Origin: Haliclystus octoradiatus
Taxonomy: Eukaryota > Cnidaria > Staurozoa > Stauromedusae > Haliclystidae
Length of the DNA stretch: 64,000 bases
Reading direction: 5' to 3'
NCBI GenBank assembly: GCA_916610825.1
Contig: OU744454.1
Span: 14,454,336-14,518,335 of the forward strand
The stretch's first letter is position 1, and the number at the start of each line of letters is the position of its first letter. Below the pieces are notes generated by a model. The model did not search any database. It was not told the DNA's origin and saw only the letters and a list, made by a program, of their open reading frames with translations. This document shows, piece by piece, positions 1 to 9,693 of this stretch. The position numbers and the translations under genes were made by a program.

Positions 1-119
1 AGACAAAGACGAGACAGAACCTTTCTCCGTTACTTTTAATTTCACGCGTTTAATTGCGATCTTCAGACCCGGCTAATAATTCCGAGTAACGGGGAAATTC
101 TTTGCCTCGTCTTTGTCTC
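1..119. repeat. Short hairpin MITE at the window edge
   Basis: The two ends are inverted copies: the left end begins AGACAAAGACGAG and the right end reads CTCGTCTTTGTCTC. Each is followed inward by a CCGTTACT / AGTAACGG motif. Related sequence, with ends like GGAAACAAAGATGAGG and CTTTCCCGTTACT, lies in intron 1 of the RP genes (near 11730, 21590, 28800, 35415, 39280, 47270, 62500). The bases just after this copy (AACATTGAGC near 154) also match intron 1 flanks. It could therefore be a relic of another RP copy mostly outside the window, or just a dispersed MITE. Confidence 0.6.
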
Positions 120-120
120 T

Positions 121-1529
121 TATTATATATAATACCCCGTTTTACCCAACATTGAGCATTTTCACAATATTATGAATCTGAATTTACCACTGTAAATTTT
201 TTATTTATTTATTATCATTCCATTGATCAGAATATTAGTAGAATTAGAATTAATTGTATAACTATCTATCCATTATGTTATAATGTATTGTTGAACCACT
301 AACCCGATTGGAATCGATTCTATGATATATTTTACACGCCTGTCAGCTGTGTCACGTCCAATTGGCCCATGACCATGACCATATTTGTCTACCCAATCAT
401 GCTTCAGAAAATGACCTGTGGAAATAAATACTTCCATTCATTCTTTCTTTAAAGAAAAATGCAAGAAAGCAATGAAAAATCATATGATGTTCCAATTAAG
501 CTGTTCAGCTCTTACTGATGAAACAGAAGTTGAAGAGTTTACCAGGATGGTATATTATATGATATTTACCAATCACAGCAAAATTAATCTAAGGTCCATT
601 CTAAATTGTTTTCCAAGACAGAAGAAACGCAACGAACCATGCAAGATGACATAAAATAATTTGAAGTTGTCCAGGGGGTCGTCTTCATTCCAAATTCGTT
701 TTTGGAAACATGGCTTGCAATTTAGACATGATTTATTTAAACGATTTAAATTTGGTTTCATGATCATCAGCTAACTATTTAGAACTGTCGAAAATATTAT
801 AACTAGAAAATATGCTGTTGTTCTTGCTTCAACAAACTGATTCTGGCAAGTTGTTGTTCCTCTTTAAAATGCTGAAAACTTTCTCAGTTTTGAATGATCA
901 TTGTAGTGGCGAGGAAAGCCATATATTTATTCCTGTAGTCAATGTATTAGTGAGTCTGATCAAAAGTCAGGCAAGCATTAAAAAGAAATTGTATACACTC
1001 TTTCAAGGTAGATGTTTTTTATCGATAACTTGACTCCATGTGAACCCACGACTATTTCATCTTTCGAAGACGTAAAAATTTATGAAAACAATGAGATCAG
1101 ACAAGTCGGCGTTTGGCAGAACCCTGTCCAACATTTGACAAAGGACACAAGACCCCTTACCAACCATCAAAGTAAGCAGGACTTGGAGCCAGTCAATCTA
1201 AGGATCAGTCCTTACTTAATAGTTATTTTGTTGATTTACATATGACGTTCCACAACACCCATCACACTGTGTAACTTTCACATGCCGTATGCAGATTACG
1301 CAACCTTATATTTATCAGATTGATCTATTATAGATTATTTCAAAAGGAGGATTGCAGAAGGGCTCAAATCCAGCTTCTAATTGGTTGTATATAAATAGAA
1401 TGGAATTTATCCCAAATAAAGCAAATATAATGCTCGATAAATTGAAAATTAGGCTCAATGTTTTGCAGTCTGATATGAACACACTGGGTGCGTAATGAGA
1501 CATAAAGAAGCTTAAAATATCACAACCAG
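121..1529. other. AT-rich stretch without a supported gene
   Basis: Several reading frames of 60-95 codons occur here on both strands. None shows a recognisable domain, credible splice borders or a strong start context. I see no RNA gene or terminal repeat beyond the edge hairpin. Confidence 0.5.
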
Positions 1530-1804
1530 TCAGGAGAGTGATTTTTGCCTCTTGAGTGTCCCATAGCACCCAAAATGCTCGTATCAGGGTACTTAACACG
1601 GAAACTGTTTATCTAATGACATTTAAAAGCTCCCTTCGTTGTAATCGTAGAAATTTTCTCCATCAAATTCCTGTCGATAGCCAGCTGCACAATGCTTGCA
1701 AAGTATGAATATGATCGGAAGAAAGAAGGTCCAAGGCTCCAGTTAAGTATCCTATTTTGGCAGACCAAATGTTTTTTTGTTTTTGATAATTCGACTAATG
1801 TCAT
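1530..1804 (-). pseudogene. Possible decayed 3' part of the PAN/ILEI gene
   Basis: On the minus strand one frame reads FRSYSYFASIVQLAIDRN, then ISTITTKGAFKCH, then a TAG stop at 1613-1615. In the same frame it continues KYPDTSILGAMGHSRG and SPDW. The order (F-x-S/T-Y, a helix, a TI-T-KG strand, then a Y-x-D-S-x-LGA-GH strand) resembles the second half of ILEI/FAM3-type domains. It lies just downstream of the ILEI-like exon at 2063-2185. The in-frame TAG suggests that the gene is broken here. The match is by eye and could be chance; the acceptor is weak. Confidence 0.35.
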
Positions 1805-2062
1805 TTTTTCTATTTGACTTAATATATCTTCTTTTTCAATACTTAATTAATATCCAAATAATGATAGGATCGGGAGTAACGATGATGATAGTAAAAAGAA
1901 AGCAATGGGAGGCTATACAATACTATACGAGAAAAATATTCCAAATGGGTAAATCCTGTTGTTATGAACAACGTATTTCATATAAAACTAAGACCTAAAA
2001 CGTAGTCGACAAAACGTAACGCATTGTAACGCATGCGCAGAATATGAATACATAACACGTAC

Positions 2063-3465
2063 CATTGTTTCGATCCAATTGTATAATGTTTATTCCACGT
2101 TCGTAGTGACGGTCAAGTCTTTTTCCATTAACTGTGATTGATACATTCCATTCTTTACATCTGAATGTTATGTTGAAATATGTACCTGCAAACAGCATTT
2201 ATAAACATCATTTAGCTTTTAGATTGTCAAATAGTGGCAAATCATGTTTGAATTGATTCAACCTGATTTCTACATCGCTCAAGTATCAATGAGCAAATGC
2301 GTTGATACAAAAATAAATAAATAAAAAAATAATAATAATAATAAAATAAAAATAAAAATTATATTATATTATTAATACTATTATCCTTATCATTATTTCT
2401 ACTAATTTACAATATTATAATTAATAACTTACTTTTAAATTCGTATCAATGTATAAACGAGCATTTGCTCATTTTGGTTACGAATCGAAATAAAATTATA
2501 CACACACACACACACTAATGTCACTATACTTCGGTAGTTTGAGGATTATGGTATGACACAGTTATTCATTATTATTATCTGAGGCATTCCACAAAGATTT
2601 CAAAACTACTCATTTGTATACAATGAAGACCATATAGATCACACCTAGATAGATTGAAAAATATTAACCATATTGAAAAAACTCAACAATTCAATTGAAA
2701 AACTTTAAAACCCGCTGGAGAAGCAGGTTATAATCAATTACTACATCAATATATCATAAAAAAATTTTTTAAAAAGACATCTGTCGTAAAATTTTATAAA
2801 TTTAGCAAAAATTGATTAAAATATGTAGGTAACCTAAGAAATAAAATGTAGTAGATGTTAGTATAGCAGAATAAATGTTAAGTATGCACCTATTATAAGA
2901 AGGATTTAACAGCAAGACTCGTGCAAACACATATATTGTCATTTGGAATACTTTTGAAAAATGTGTGTTCGATATGGCTATATAATAAGATTTGATAGTA
3001 AAACATAATATTCATGTTGGTATGCAAAGGATATAAACTTTCATATAACGAAAAAAAAGTACGTTGTCAATGAAAATGGAGGAATGCATTTAGTATAGTA
3101 TACATAGTTATTATTAGTTATACAAATAAGAACATTACGTAGTGTCTGTACATACTTTTCGCTTGAAAGATTTCTCCACCGTTAACAAAATCTTTTTTCA
3201 AAGATCCAACTATTCCAGAGAATAAAGAACAATTGAATACTCCATTTTTGTTTGAAATTTTGAATGTGAAACAATTTCTCATCATTAAACAATTGATTTG
3301 ACATTCTGCCTTTGTGCGAGTTACCATGTTTTGACTTGCGGTATCAGACAACGAAGCATTCTCTCCTCGAAGATAAAATATTTGTGTATGTTGACAAGAT
3401 ATTGCAAGTAAGAAAACTGAGATAATGCTGTAGCATAATAATTGGGAAGCTATGAGATAGACCAT
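2063..3465 (-). CDS. Secreted PAN/apple plus ILEI-like domain protein (5' exons)
   Basis: Two exons fit together. Exon 1 (3465 to 3156) encodes a signal peptide (MVYLIASQLLCYSIIS followed by VFLLAISC) and then a PAN/apple-like domain with the usual spaced cysteines (AECQINCLMMRNCFTF, then FNCSLFSG). It ends at a GTATGT donor in phase 1. Exon 2 (2185 to 2063) follows a TTTGCAG acceptor in the matching phase and ends at a GTACGT donor. It encodes a beta-rich segment with WNVSITVNGKRL and YERGINIIQLDRNNG, like the start of an ILEI/FAM3-type domain. PAN domains bind proteins or sugars outside the cell. The rest of the domain may be the decayed segment at 1530-1804. The gene shares a ~200-bp divergent promoter region with the frame at 3672. 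The exon pairing is well supported; the ILEI label is by eye. Confidence 0.55.
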
Positions 3466-3671
3466 CTTTATCTATTGTCCCGTTCTCGATTGCCGTAATG
3501 ATTTAACTACTGACAAATTCCAATACTACGCATATTTCACAACGAATACTTATGACTTTCACCTGTGCAATAGTAATGACAATAGTTACTATAGTTACAG
3601 TAACAGAGGACTTGCAGTCACGTGACGATTTGAGCGCGAAATTTGTTTCGTAGGGCGTTTCATTTGAAGCC
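3466..3671. promoter_or_regulatory. Putative bidirectional promoter with E-box palindrome
   Basis: About 200 bp separate the start of the minus-strand PAN gene from the plus-strand ATG at 3672. The segment has the palindrome GTCACGTGAC at 3617-3626 (an E-box) and is richer in CG dinucleotides than its surroundings. The promoter role is inferred from position only. Confidence 0.35.
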
Positions 3672-3893
3672 ATGTCTACAGCGGACCACAAGTATCTTCA
3701 AAAAATGATTACTATATATAGCAAAATTTGGAAGATATTGGGCATCGACGTAAACATTCCAACTGTAAGAACACGTTATATCAATTATACTGTTTCAAAA
3801 AACAATAATATTGTATGGCTATCAAATGTTATTTCTCATTTGGGATTCAAACAACAGAAATTGAATAATATCCTGAATAGGATGAGAATATAC
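3672..3893 (+). CDS. Possible first coding exon of an unrecognised gene
   Basis: The frame starts with ATG in a good context (GAAGCCATGT) and runs about 74 codons to a clean donor (ATATACA|GTAAGA) at 3893/3894. It continues open only briefly beyond that. The peptide (MSTADHKYLQKMITIYSKIW...) is basic and helical; its end (SHLGFKQQKLNNILNRM) looks like a helical repeat of the mTERF type, but this is not strong enough for a name. I cannot see the next exon. It stands head to head with the PAN gene. Confidence 0.3.
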
Positions 3894-4760
3894 AGTAAGA
3901 TCTATTTAATATGTATGCGTTCCTTTAATTCCAAAATTATGTTTAATATGTATGTGTGCATGTTATTTGGTTGATATAATTGAGATAGACATTAGAGAGA
4001 CACAAGACATAGATATAATTTGGCATAGACATATATTTGGTTCACGTGTTGACACGACGAAGGACAGAGACATAAGAGAGGTAACAAGGTGGGGCATTAC
4101 AATTTACAGTTCTACAAAAGGATATGACAAGTTGACTTCCGCGCTAACCACTGCATATGTCTCTTTGACTCCAAATGCTTACTTATTCCGAAAGCATGCC
4201 TATTCAATTTGTACTCAATACATGAATAACACTGCCGCAACGTTGTTAGTTGCTGCGAGCCCTGGCAGTACATCTCTCTAATCTCAATTTATGAAAATTC
4301 AGCGGTATCACGTAGGAGTTCTTTCGTGTCACTTCGTATGTCATTGATGCATCTTGACACCGGCATAAAATGTTCTCATTACGTCGCTGAGGTAATGTTA
4401 TACCATGTCTATACTCGCCTCTGCAGTTTCCTATAGGAATTCGTGTGACTAAAACGTTTTGATGTCTGCTAAAATTACGTCGCCGAAAGTACATCACATT
4501 GTATTCTGAGTGAAATCATGTCCATACTCAACTTTGAGTTGTCATAGGACTGTTTTTCAAAACCTTAAATGTGCACAGATACTTTTATAAAATTAAGTGA
4601 TAGACCATAGTTATTCTATGCGTTTTTCAAAAATACCACCGCATATATTAAGATCCAGTGTAGAATTCATGATCAATCAATTACAAGTGTATTAATGATC
4701 TATTATTAATGTCCTTAAACATTTTTTAATCCTCCCAATGTAGGATTTAAAAAATATATG
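3894..4760. other. No supported gene
   Basis: Reading frames at 3952-4281 (+) and 4246-4497 (-) overlap and show no domain. I see no repeat structure in this interval. Confidence 0.4.
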
Positions 4761-4763
4761 TAT

Positions 4764-4880
4764 GGAGAAGGATTAGCTCAGATGGCAGAACCGGGGCAGA
4801 GCAACCGAACTTCAATGATCTGATCGACTGTGGTTCAAATCCCCGAAGGTCAACTCAGCCTTGATTTTATCTAAAACATC
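4764..4880 (+). mobile_element. tRNA-derived SINE head
   Basis: The segment has an RNA polymerase III A box (TTAGCTCAGATGG, 4773-4785) and a B box (GGTTCAAATCC, 4832-4842), spaced as in a tRNA gene. The cloverleaf arms do not pair well and no intact acceptor stem is present. A tRNA-derived SINE is therefore more likely than a working tRNA gene. The SINE body may run on towards about 5130, but I cannot place its 3' end. Confidence 0.5.
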
Positions 4881-5285
4881 AAATGAGTACCACCTTTTGA
4901 TGGCGGATGGAATGGTCCAGAGGGAATTGCATTGTAAGTAGCTGCGGCGCATCTTTGCGCATTGACAATCGAGACCTATCTGCCAGGAAATCTGTTGAAA
5001 TTGATCTGCAGTGTCGTGGCTGAGATTAACAAAGAGCGTTTAAAATCATTCCTCTCAGCGAAAAAAGCCATTCATCTAGAAATAGAGGAGTGGTACGGGT
5101 GCCTTCGGTAGGGCGACACCGTCTACATGACATTTTTTTATGTATAAACACACACCGGGCATGCAGGTTCGGCTGTTACAGCGCACGGTATTAACTCTTT
5201 CAATTTAATTTACCAATTCATTCCATATCTTCATGATTTGCAAATATTATTTTATTTTACTAGAACAAACTATATACCTTGTATG

Positions 5286-6489
5286 TGTAGCGGGTGGAAT
5301 GTACGAAGTATTGATTAATACCACCACACATACATAGGCGTTGATAAGATATATATTTGTGTAATAGTTGTAGCTGGCCACCAACAGGGAGAGGATGAAT
5401 GAAGGGTTAATATTACCGTTGATAAACAGAGCCTCTATGAAGGTGGACCAGCTTTGCTATTATAGGTGTTGTCGCCACGAAGGGCAGACGAGAAGAGCGT
5501 GATTACATTACAGACAGTGATTTACATTTACAAGGTATACGTGATTACAAACGGAAGCTTTACAGTTAACAAAGGAAATACATTATGGATAAGACAATAG
5601 ACATAAAACAATCCACTACATAACTTCCCCCCACGGAGACGGAGTCCCGTCTGTGAGTGAAAGATATGAAATAATATGTACATAAATGAATGAATGAATA
5701 AAATATAGTTATATGATAAAAGAAATAAAAATTGTTTGTTGTGGTTAATTAAATAGGTATACTTATATGTAATCTTTTTTGCTTTCTTTGATTCTGTGAC
5801 TTGATGGTTATTATGTGTGCGACCAATTCCTGTTTATATGTAGTGATATCTTCTGACTATAGCGTGACTGACATTTGTTCTTTAGAGTTGTAGAATATTG
5901 CTGCTTTCTTGTTTGATCTTCCAAAATCACTGACAGGATTTATTGCTGGTTCGGGTTAAGCCCTAAATAATTTTGTGGTTGACTGCCAGGATCTTGGATT
6001 TGATTGGTGGAATGAGTGCATAATTTATTTTTCGTAGTGGATGTCACTCACCCGATTGGTTGTAGATTGCAGATACTGTAACATATTTCGATAGTTCTCC
6101 ATAACGACGAACAAAGTTGTAGGCTGCGATTTCAAGTCGTCGGTGTCACCAATATGTAGCGGGTGGAATGTACGAAGTATTGATTAATACCACCACACAT
6201 ACATAGGCGTTGATAAGATATATATTTGTGTAATAGTTGTAGCTGGCCACCAACAGGGAGAGGATGAATGAAGGGTTAATATTACCGTTGATAAACAGAG
6301 CCTCTATGAAGGTGGACCAGCTTTGCTATTATAGGTGTTGTCGCCACGAAGGGCAGACGCGAAAAGAGTGATTACATTACAGACAGTGATTTACATTTAC
6401 AAGGTATACGTGATTACAAACGGAAGCTTTACAGTTAACAGAGGAAATACATTATGGATAAGACAATAGACATAAAACAATCCACTACA
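5286..6489 (-). mobile_element. Complete miniature LTR retrotransposon (TRIM)
   Basis: Two nearly identical direct repeats of 335 bp (5286-5620 and 6155-6489) flank a 534-bp middle without coding capacity. On the minus strand each LTR starts TGTAGTGG and ends CCGCTACA. The right LTR is followed on the minus strand by ATTGGTGACACCGACGA, a primer-binding-site sequence. The left LTR is preceded by a G-rich tract (CCGTGGGGGGAAG). A 4-bp target duplication TATG flanks the element (5282-5285 and 6490-6493). The LTRs differ at only a few bases, so the insertion is recent. With no gag or pol it must have moved with proteins supplied by another element. Confidence 0.88.
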
Positions 6490-7288
6490 TATGTTATAAA
6501 TTCTGTGTTGTACAGTATTACAGAACAGCAAACGTAAATTTCTTTTACTCATACCTTCTTTTTTGAATTGATATTGGAGCACAACGAAAGTTTGCTTATT
6601 TAAAAAGCGGGTTGCTATAGGAGAGTGAACGTTGTTTGTTGACCCTATTCCTATACTGCTCTGCATACCTATATCGATCACTCTGGTATTTTTTTGCGGC
6701 CCTATTAAAGTTTCTTTTATTTTTTTGATAACGCTTTTGAAATCACTCTAATATTTGATAATTTTATCGTTCTTCTCTATCAAACTCCAGGCTAACGTAT
6801 CCGTGATATTTCATCTATAGTGTAAGCCGTGGATTGCTCTAGGTTACGTGAAGTTGTTTCTGCTGTTTGTTTTCCCCTCCAAGATATACGCAACAATAAA
6901 TGATAACAGCGTAAATTCAGTTGTACTTTATATTAACCAATAAACCGAATTGAACATTACTATATACACTGATATAGTGATATTTTGCTGGTTTTCTATA
7001 TGAAAATAAACGTAACTTAAATATATCCGCAATAAATACTAATTAGCGATTACAATAAAATAATTAACGATTAAATAATTACCTTCATTGAATGACTTTC
7101 TAATTACAACTTCGACCGAAACAAATAAACCGCCTTTACTCGAACTGCCAAGATTTACATAACTACAGGCACTATATTTTAATTAACTATTCAACTAATC
7201 TAATATATCTAATATATAATTAACAATTACCTGATTTGGCTTCACAGTGAATTAAATGTGTAATCCAGTAAATAAGCTAATATCATTA
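6490..7288. other. No supported gene
   Basis: AT-rich spacer between the TRIM and a small hairpin element. The minus-strand frame at 6397-6681 runs into the LTR and has no recognisable domain. Confidence 0.4.
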
Positions 7289-7401
7289 TAGCCTGCTCGC
7301 AGACTCACTGTCAAAATGTAAACTTAATAAACAATAGTTTTATTGCAGTCTACTGTTTACCAAGTTTACGTTTTGACAGTGAGTGAGTCTGAAGCAGGCT
7401 A
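7289..7401. mobile_element. Hairpin MITE
   Basis: The inverted ends pair over about 40 bp: left TAGCCTGCTCGCAGACTCAC, right the complement of TAGCCTGCTTCAGACTCACT. Both then continue inward with TGTCAAAA(T/C)GTAAACTT. There is no coding sequence. Flanks are AT-rich, so the target duplication is unclear. Confidence 0.7.
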
Positions 7402-7965
7402 AAATTATTACAAAGAAATATGTTTATACTAACTAAGTTTAACGAGCCTCGTTTAGCAAATGATATGATAGATAAATAAGATAAGCATGTGATTAAATAA
7501 CCTCGTGAGCATATAGAATGCACTATTATCAAATAATTAAGACTACGATTTTGAAAAGTCTACATTATTATATGATAAATCAAGGATATATGTAAATTAT
7601 AGCTATACATCTATGAAATCATTATTTAAAATAAGTTATAACTTTATTGCTGTACATTGTTTCCCTTTCGTTCAAAATTTTGTGTAGGATTTCTAAAGCT
7701 ACCAATCGTATACTCAGTACATTCGTACTAATATTGGTAGAGGTTCGGCTACGTACCTAGTATTGTAAATAGAAATCGATTCAATACGTTTGGAAATTAA
7801 TTACCCTATTATAATTGAAAAGGTTGGAAACAACAAATCTTTTAGTTCGTTTAATGAAAATCGGAAATAATGCAATATAAAAACTATAGCGAAAGTGCGG
7901 CCTTGTGCAGAAAATAATTTTGTTATTTAGAAAAACAGCTCATTATAGTACTATACAACAACAAG
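7402..7965. other. Spacer upstream of the GPCR
   Basis: No gene is supported. An ATAAAAACTATA stretch near 7876 is a possible TATA element for the receptor gene that starts at 7966. Confidence 0.35.
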
Positions 7966-8904
7966 ATGGCGCAATCAATTGAGTTTGTAAATTTTTTTGA
8001 AAAATTTAATTTAACTATATATATATTAATTATAATCAGTAATACATTCGTGATTGGTTTAATAATCAAGAAATTAGTATCAATGCGTTTAAAAGATAAA
8101 TGTCTTAATACTGTAGCACATGTATACATGTTGAATTTATCCACTGCTGATCTAATGGTTGGTGTTTGTTCAATTGCAACGTTGTTTATTAATAATCATC
8201 AATTAACAATGGTGTTTTATAAAGGATTTATTCGTTTCTCGCTACTTGCCTCCATATTGAATTTATTACTTTTAGCAATTGATCGAAATAGAGCAATAAC
8301 TTCACCAATACAATACAAACGGCATAGGAATGTTTGCCTATCGATTTTAAGTTGTATCGTTTGTTGGATAATTTCATTTGTCTTAACATGTTTAGCTTAT
8401 TTCATTGATGAACACAAATGGATTCAACCAACAAAATATGCCTATGTCATATACATAGCAGCGTTTTTTATACCAGCTTCTATTTACACTTTCATTGTTG
8501 TTAGATCTGTACAAACAATACGCAAACATCATTCTGAATTAAAATTCACAGAATCAAATCATTCAAATTCCCTTCTAGACATTACATACGTTGTTATACA
8601 GATTTTAATAGCATTTATTATCGCTTGGTTACCAATTAGTTTGGAATTGTTAATGTATGTTATCTATGAACCACCAATAAGTCGAACAAGAAGAAATTTC
8701 TTTACAATTTTAGCTATTAGTAATTCCTTAATCAATCCAATTATATATTTACGACCGATATATAACTTTAAAAACTTGTTAAATTGTTTGAGAAATAGAA
8801 GACGTGTTGACATTCAGAATACACATTCATCAGCTTCTAATACGTCAAATGATGTAAGCATGACTGTTAAAACTGAAAACGAATCGAAATTTCGCGAGAT
8901 TTGA
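7966..8904 (+). CDS. Rhodopsin-family (class A) G protein-coupled receptor, intronless
   Basis: One uninterrupted frame of 312 codons encodes seven hydrophobic helices with very short loops. Helix 1 carries ISNTFVIGLI (residues ~25-34); helix 2 has LSTADLMVG in place of LSxAD; helix 3 ends AIDRNRAI, a D-R version of the E/DRY motif; helix 4 contains the usual Trp; helix 6 reads AWLP (variant of CWxP); helix 7 has NPIIY (NPxxY). The helix 3 / loop 2 cysteine pair usual in this class is absent (NHQLTMVFYKGFIRFSLL and DEHKWIQPTKY have no Cys). The tail is short and polar. The ligand cannot be told. The start has an in-frame ATG (CAAGATGGCG), and two overlapping AATAAA signals follow at about 8950. 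Confidence 0.85.
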   Translation: MAQSIEFVNFFEKFNLTIYILIIISNTFVIGLIIKKLVSMRLKDKCLNTVAHVYMLNLSTADLMVGVCSIATLFINNHQLTMVFYKGFIRFSLLASILNLLLLAIDRNRAITSPIQYKRHRNVCLSILSCIVCWIISFVLTCLAYFIDEHKWIQPTKYAYVIYIAAFFIPASIYTFIVVRSVQTIRKHHSELKFTESNHSNSLLDITYVVIQILIAFIIAWLPISLELLMYVIYEPPISRTRRNFFTILAISNSLINPIIYLRPIYNFKNLLNCLRNRRRVDIQNTHSSASNTSNDVSMTVKTENESKFREI

Positions 8905-9693
8905 TCCATTGACCTACACAAGATATAGTCAGACAAAGATAAATGTTAATAAATAAAGATGAAACATGTGAAGAACTATAGTATTTAATATATATTAATT
9001 AAAAGTTTATATATACTTACAAAAATTGCTTTGAATCTTTTACAAGCCCAATTAAGAAATTCTTCGATTTAGACTTACGATATTTCACTTATATAGAGAG
9101 TATATAGGATGTTGCCATTTAATGCCAAATTGATTAGCTAGAAGTATTCATTTTCCAAGAACTTGCCACTTACATGTATGACTTCTATTTATGTGTACTG
9201 TTTCAAACGATATATCAGTTTTGTTGTAACTTAAGGGAACGGAATGACGGCCAAGCGTGATATCATTCAAGAGGGTATTTATGATACACTAAGGAATATT
9301 TTCAAATCAATGGTATTTTGATGATGAAGCAACAGAAAGAATAGATATTGACTATAAATATAGAGGATAGACGTTGACTATAGATACAAATTATGGCCGT
9401 TCAGATTGAAACAAATCTTCCTCGATTAGGACATATGATCGTATGTTTGGATTGAGAGTATCTAAGAATAAATATGCCACACATCTAGGCAATAAGGGTT
9501 GCGTTAATTGCCCATAGCCAACCCCGCCAATACGAGAAGTTGGAAGTTATAAATACAAATATCATCATATCGATTGATTTAATTTGATGATAGAAAATCA
9601 AAATAATGCAAGAAAAGTTGTTTACATGCAATATTTATAACGGTAATACAAAATAATCAAGAATAGTTGACATGAAGCCATCGAAAAGCATGT
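8905..9693. other. GPCR 3' end and RP1 3' flank
   Basis: The first ~60 bp holds the receptor's poly(A) signals. From about 9400 the sequence matches the 3' flanks of other RP genes (for example 25600-25850, 33350-33990, 60480-60800), including the shared ACACATCTAGGCAATAAGGG block. No other gene is seen. Confidence 0.6.

Noticed and set aside
4764..4880. Working tRNA gene
   Set aside because: A and B boxes are present, but the stems do not pair into a cloverleaf and no clean acceptor stem is seen; a SINE head fits better.
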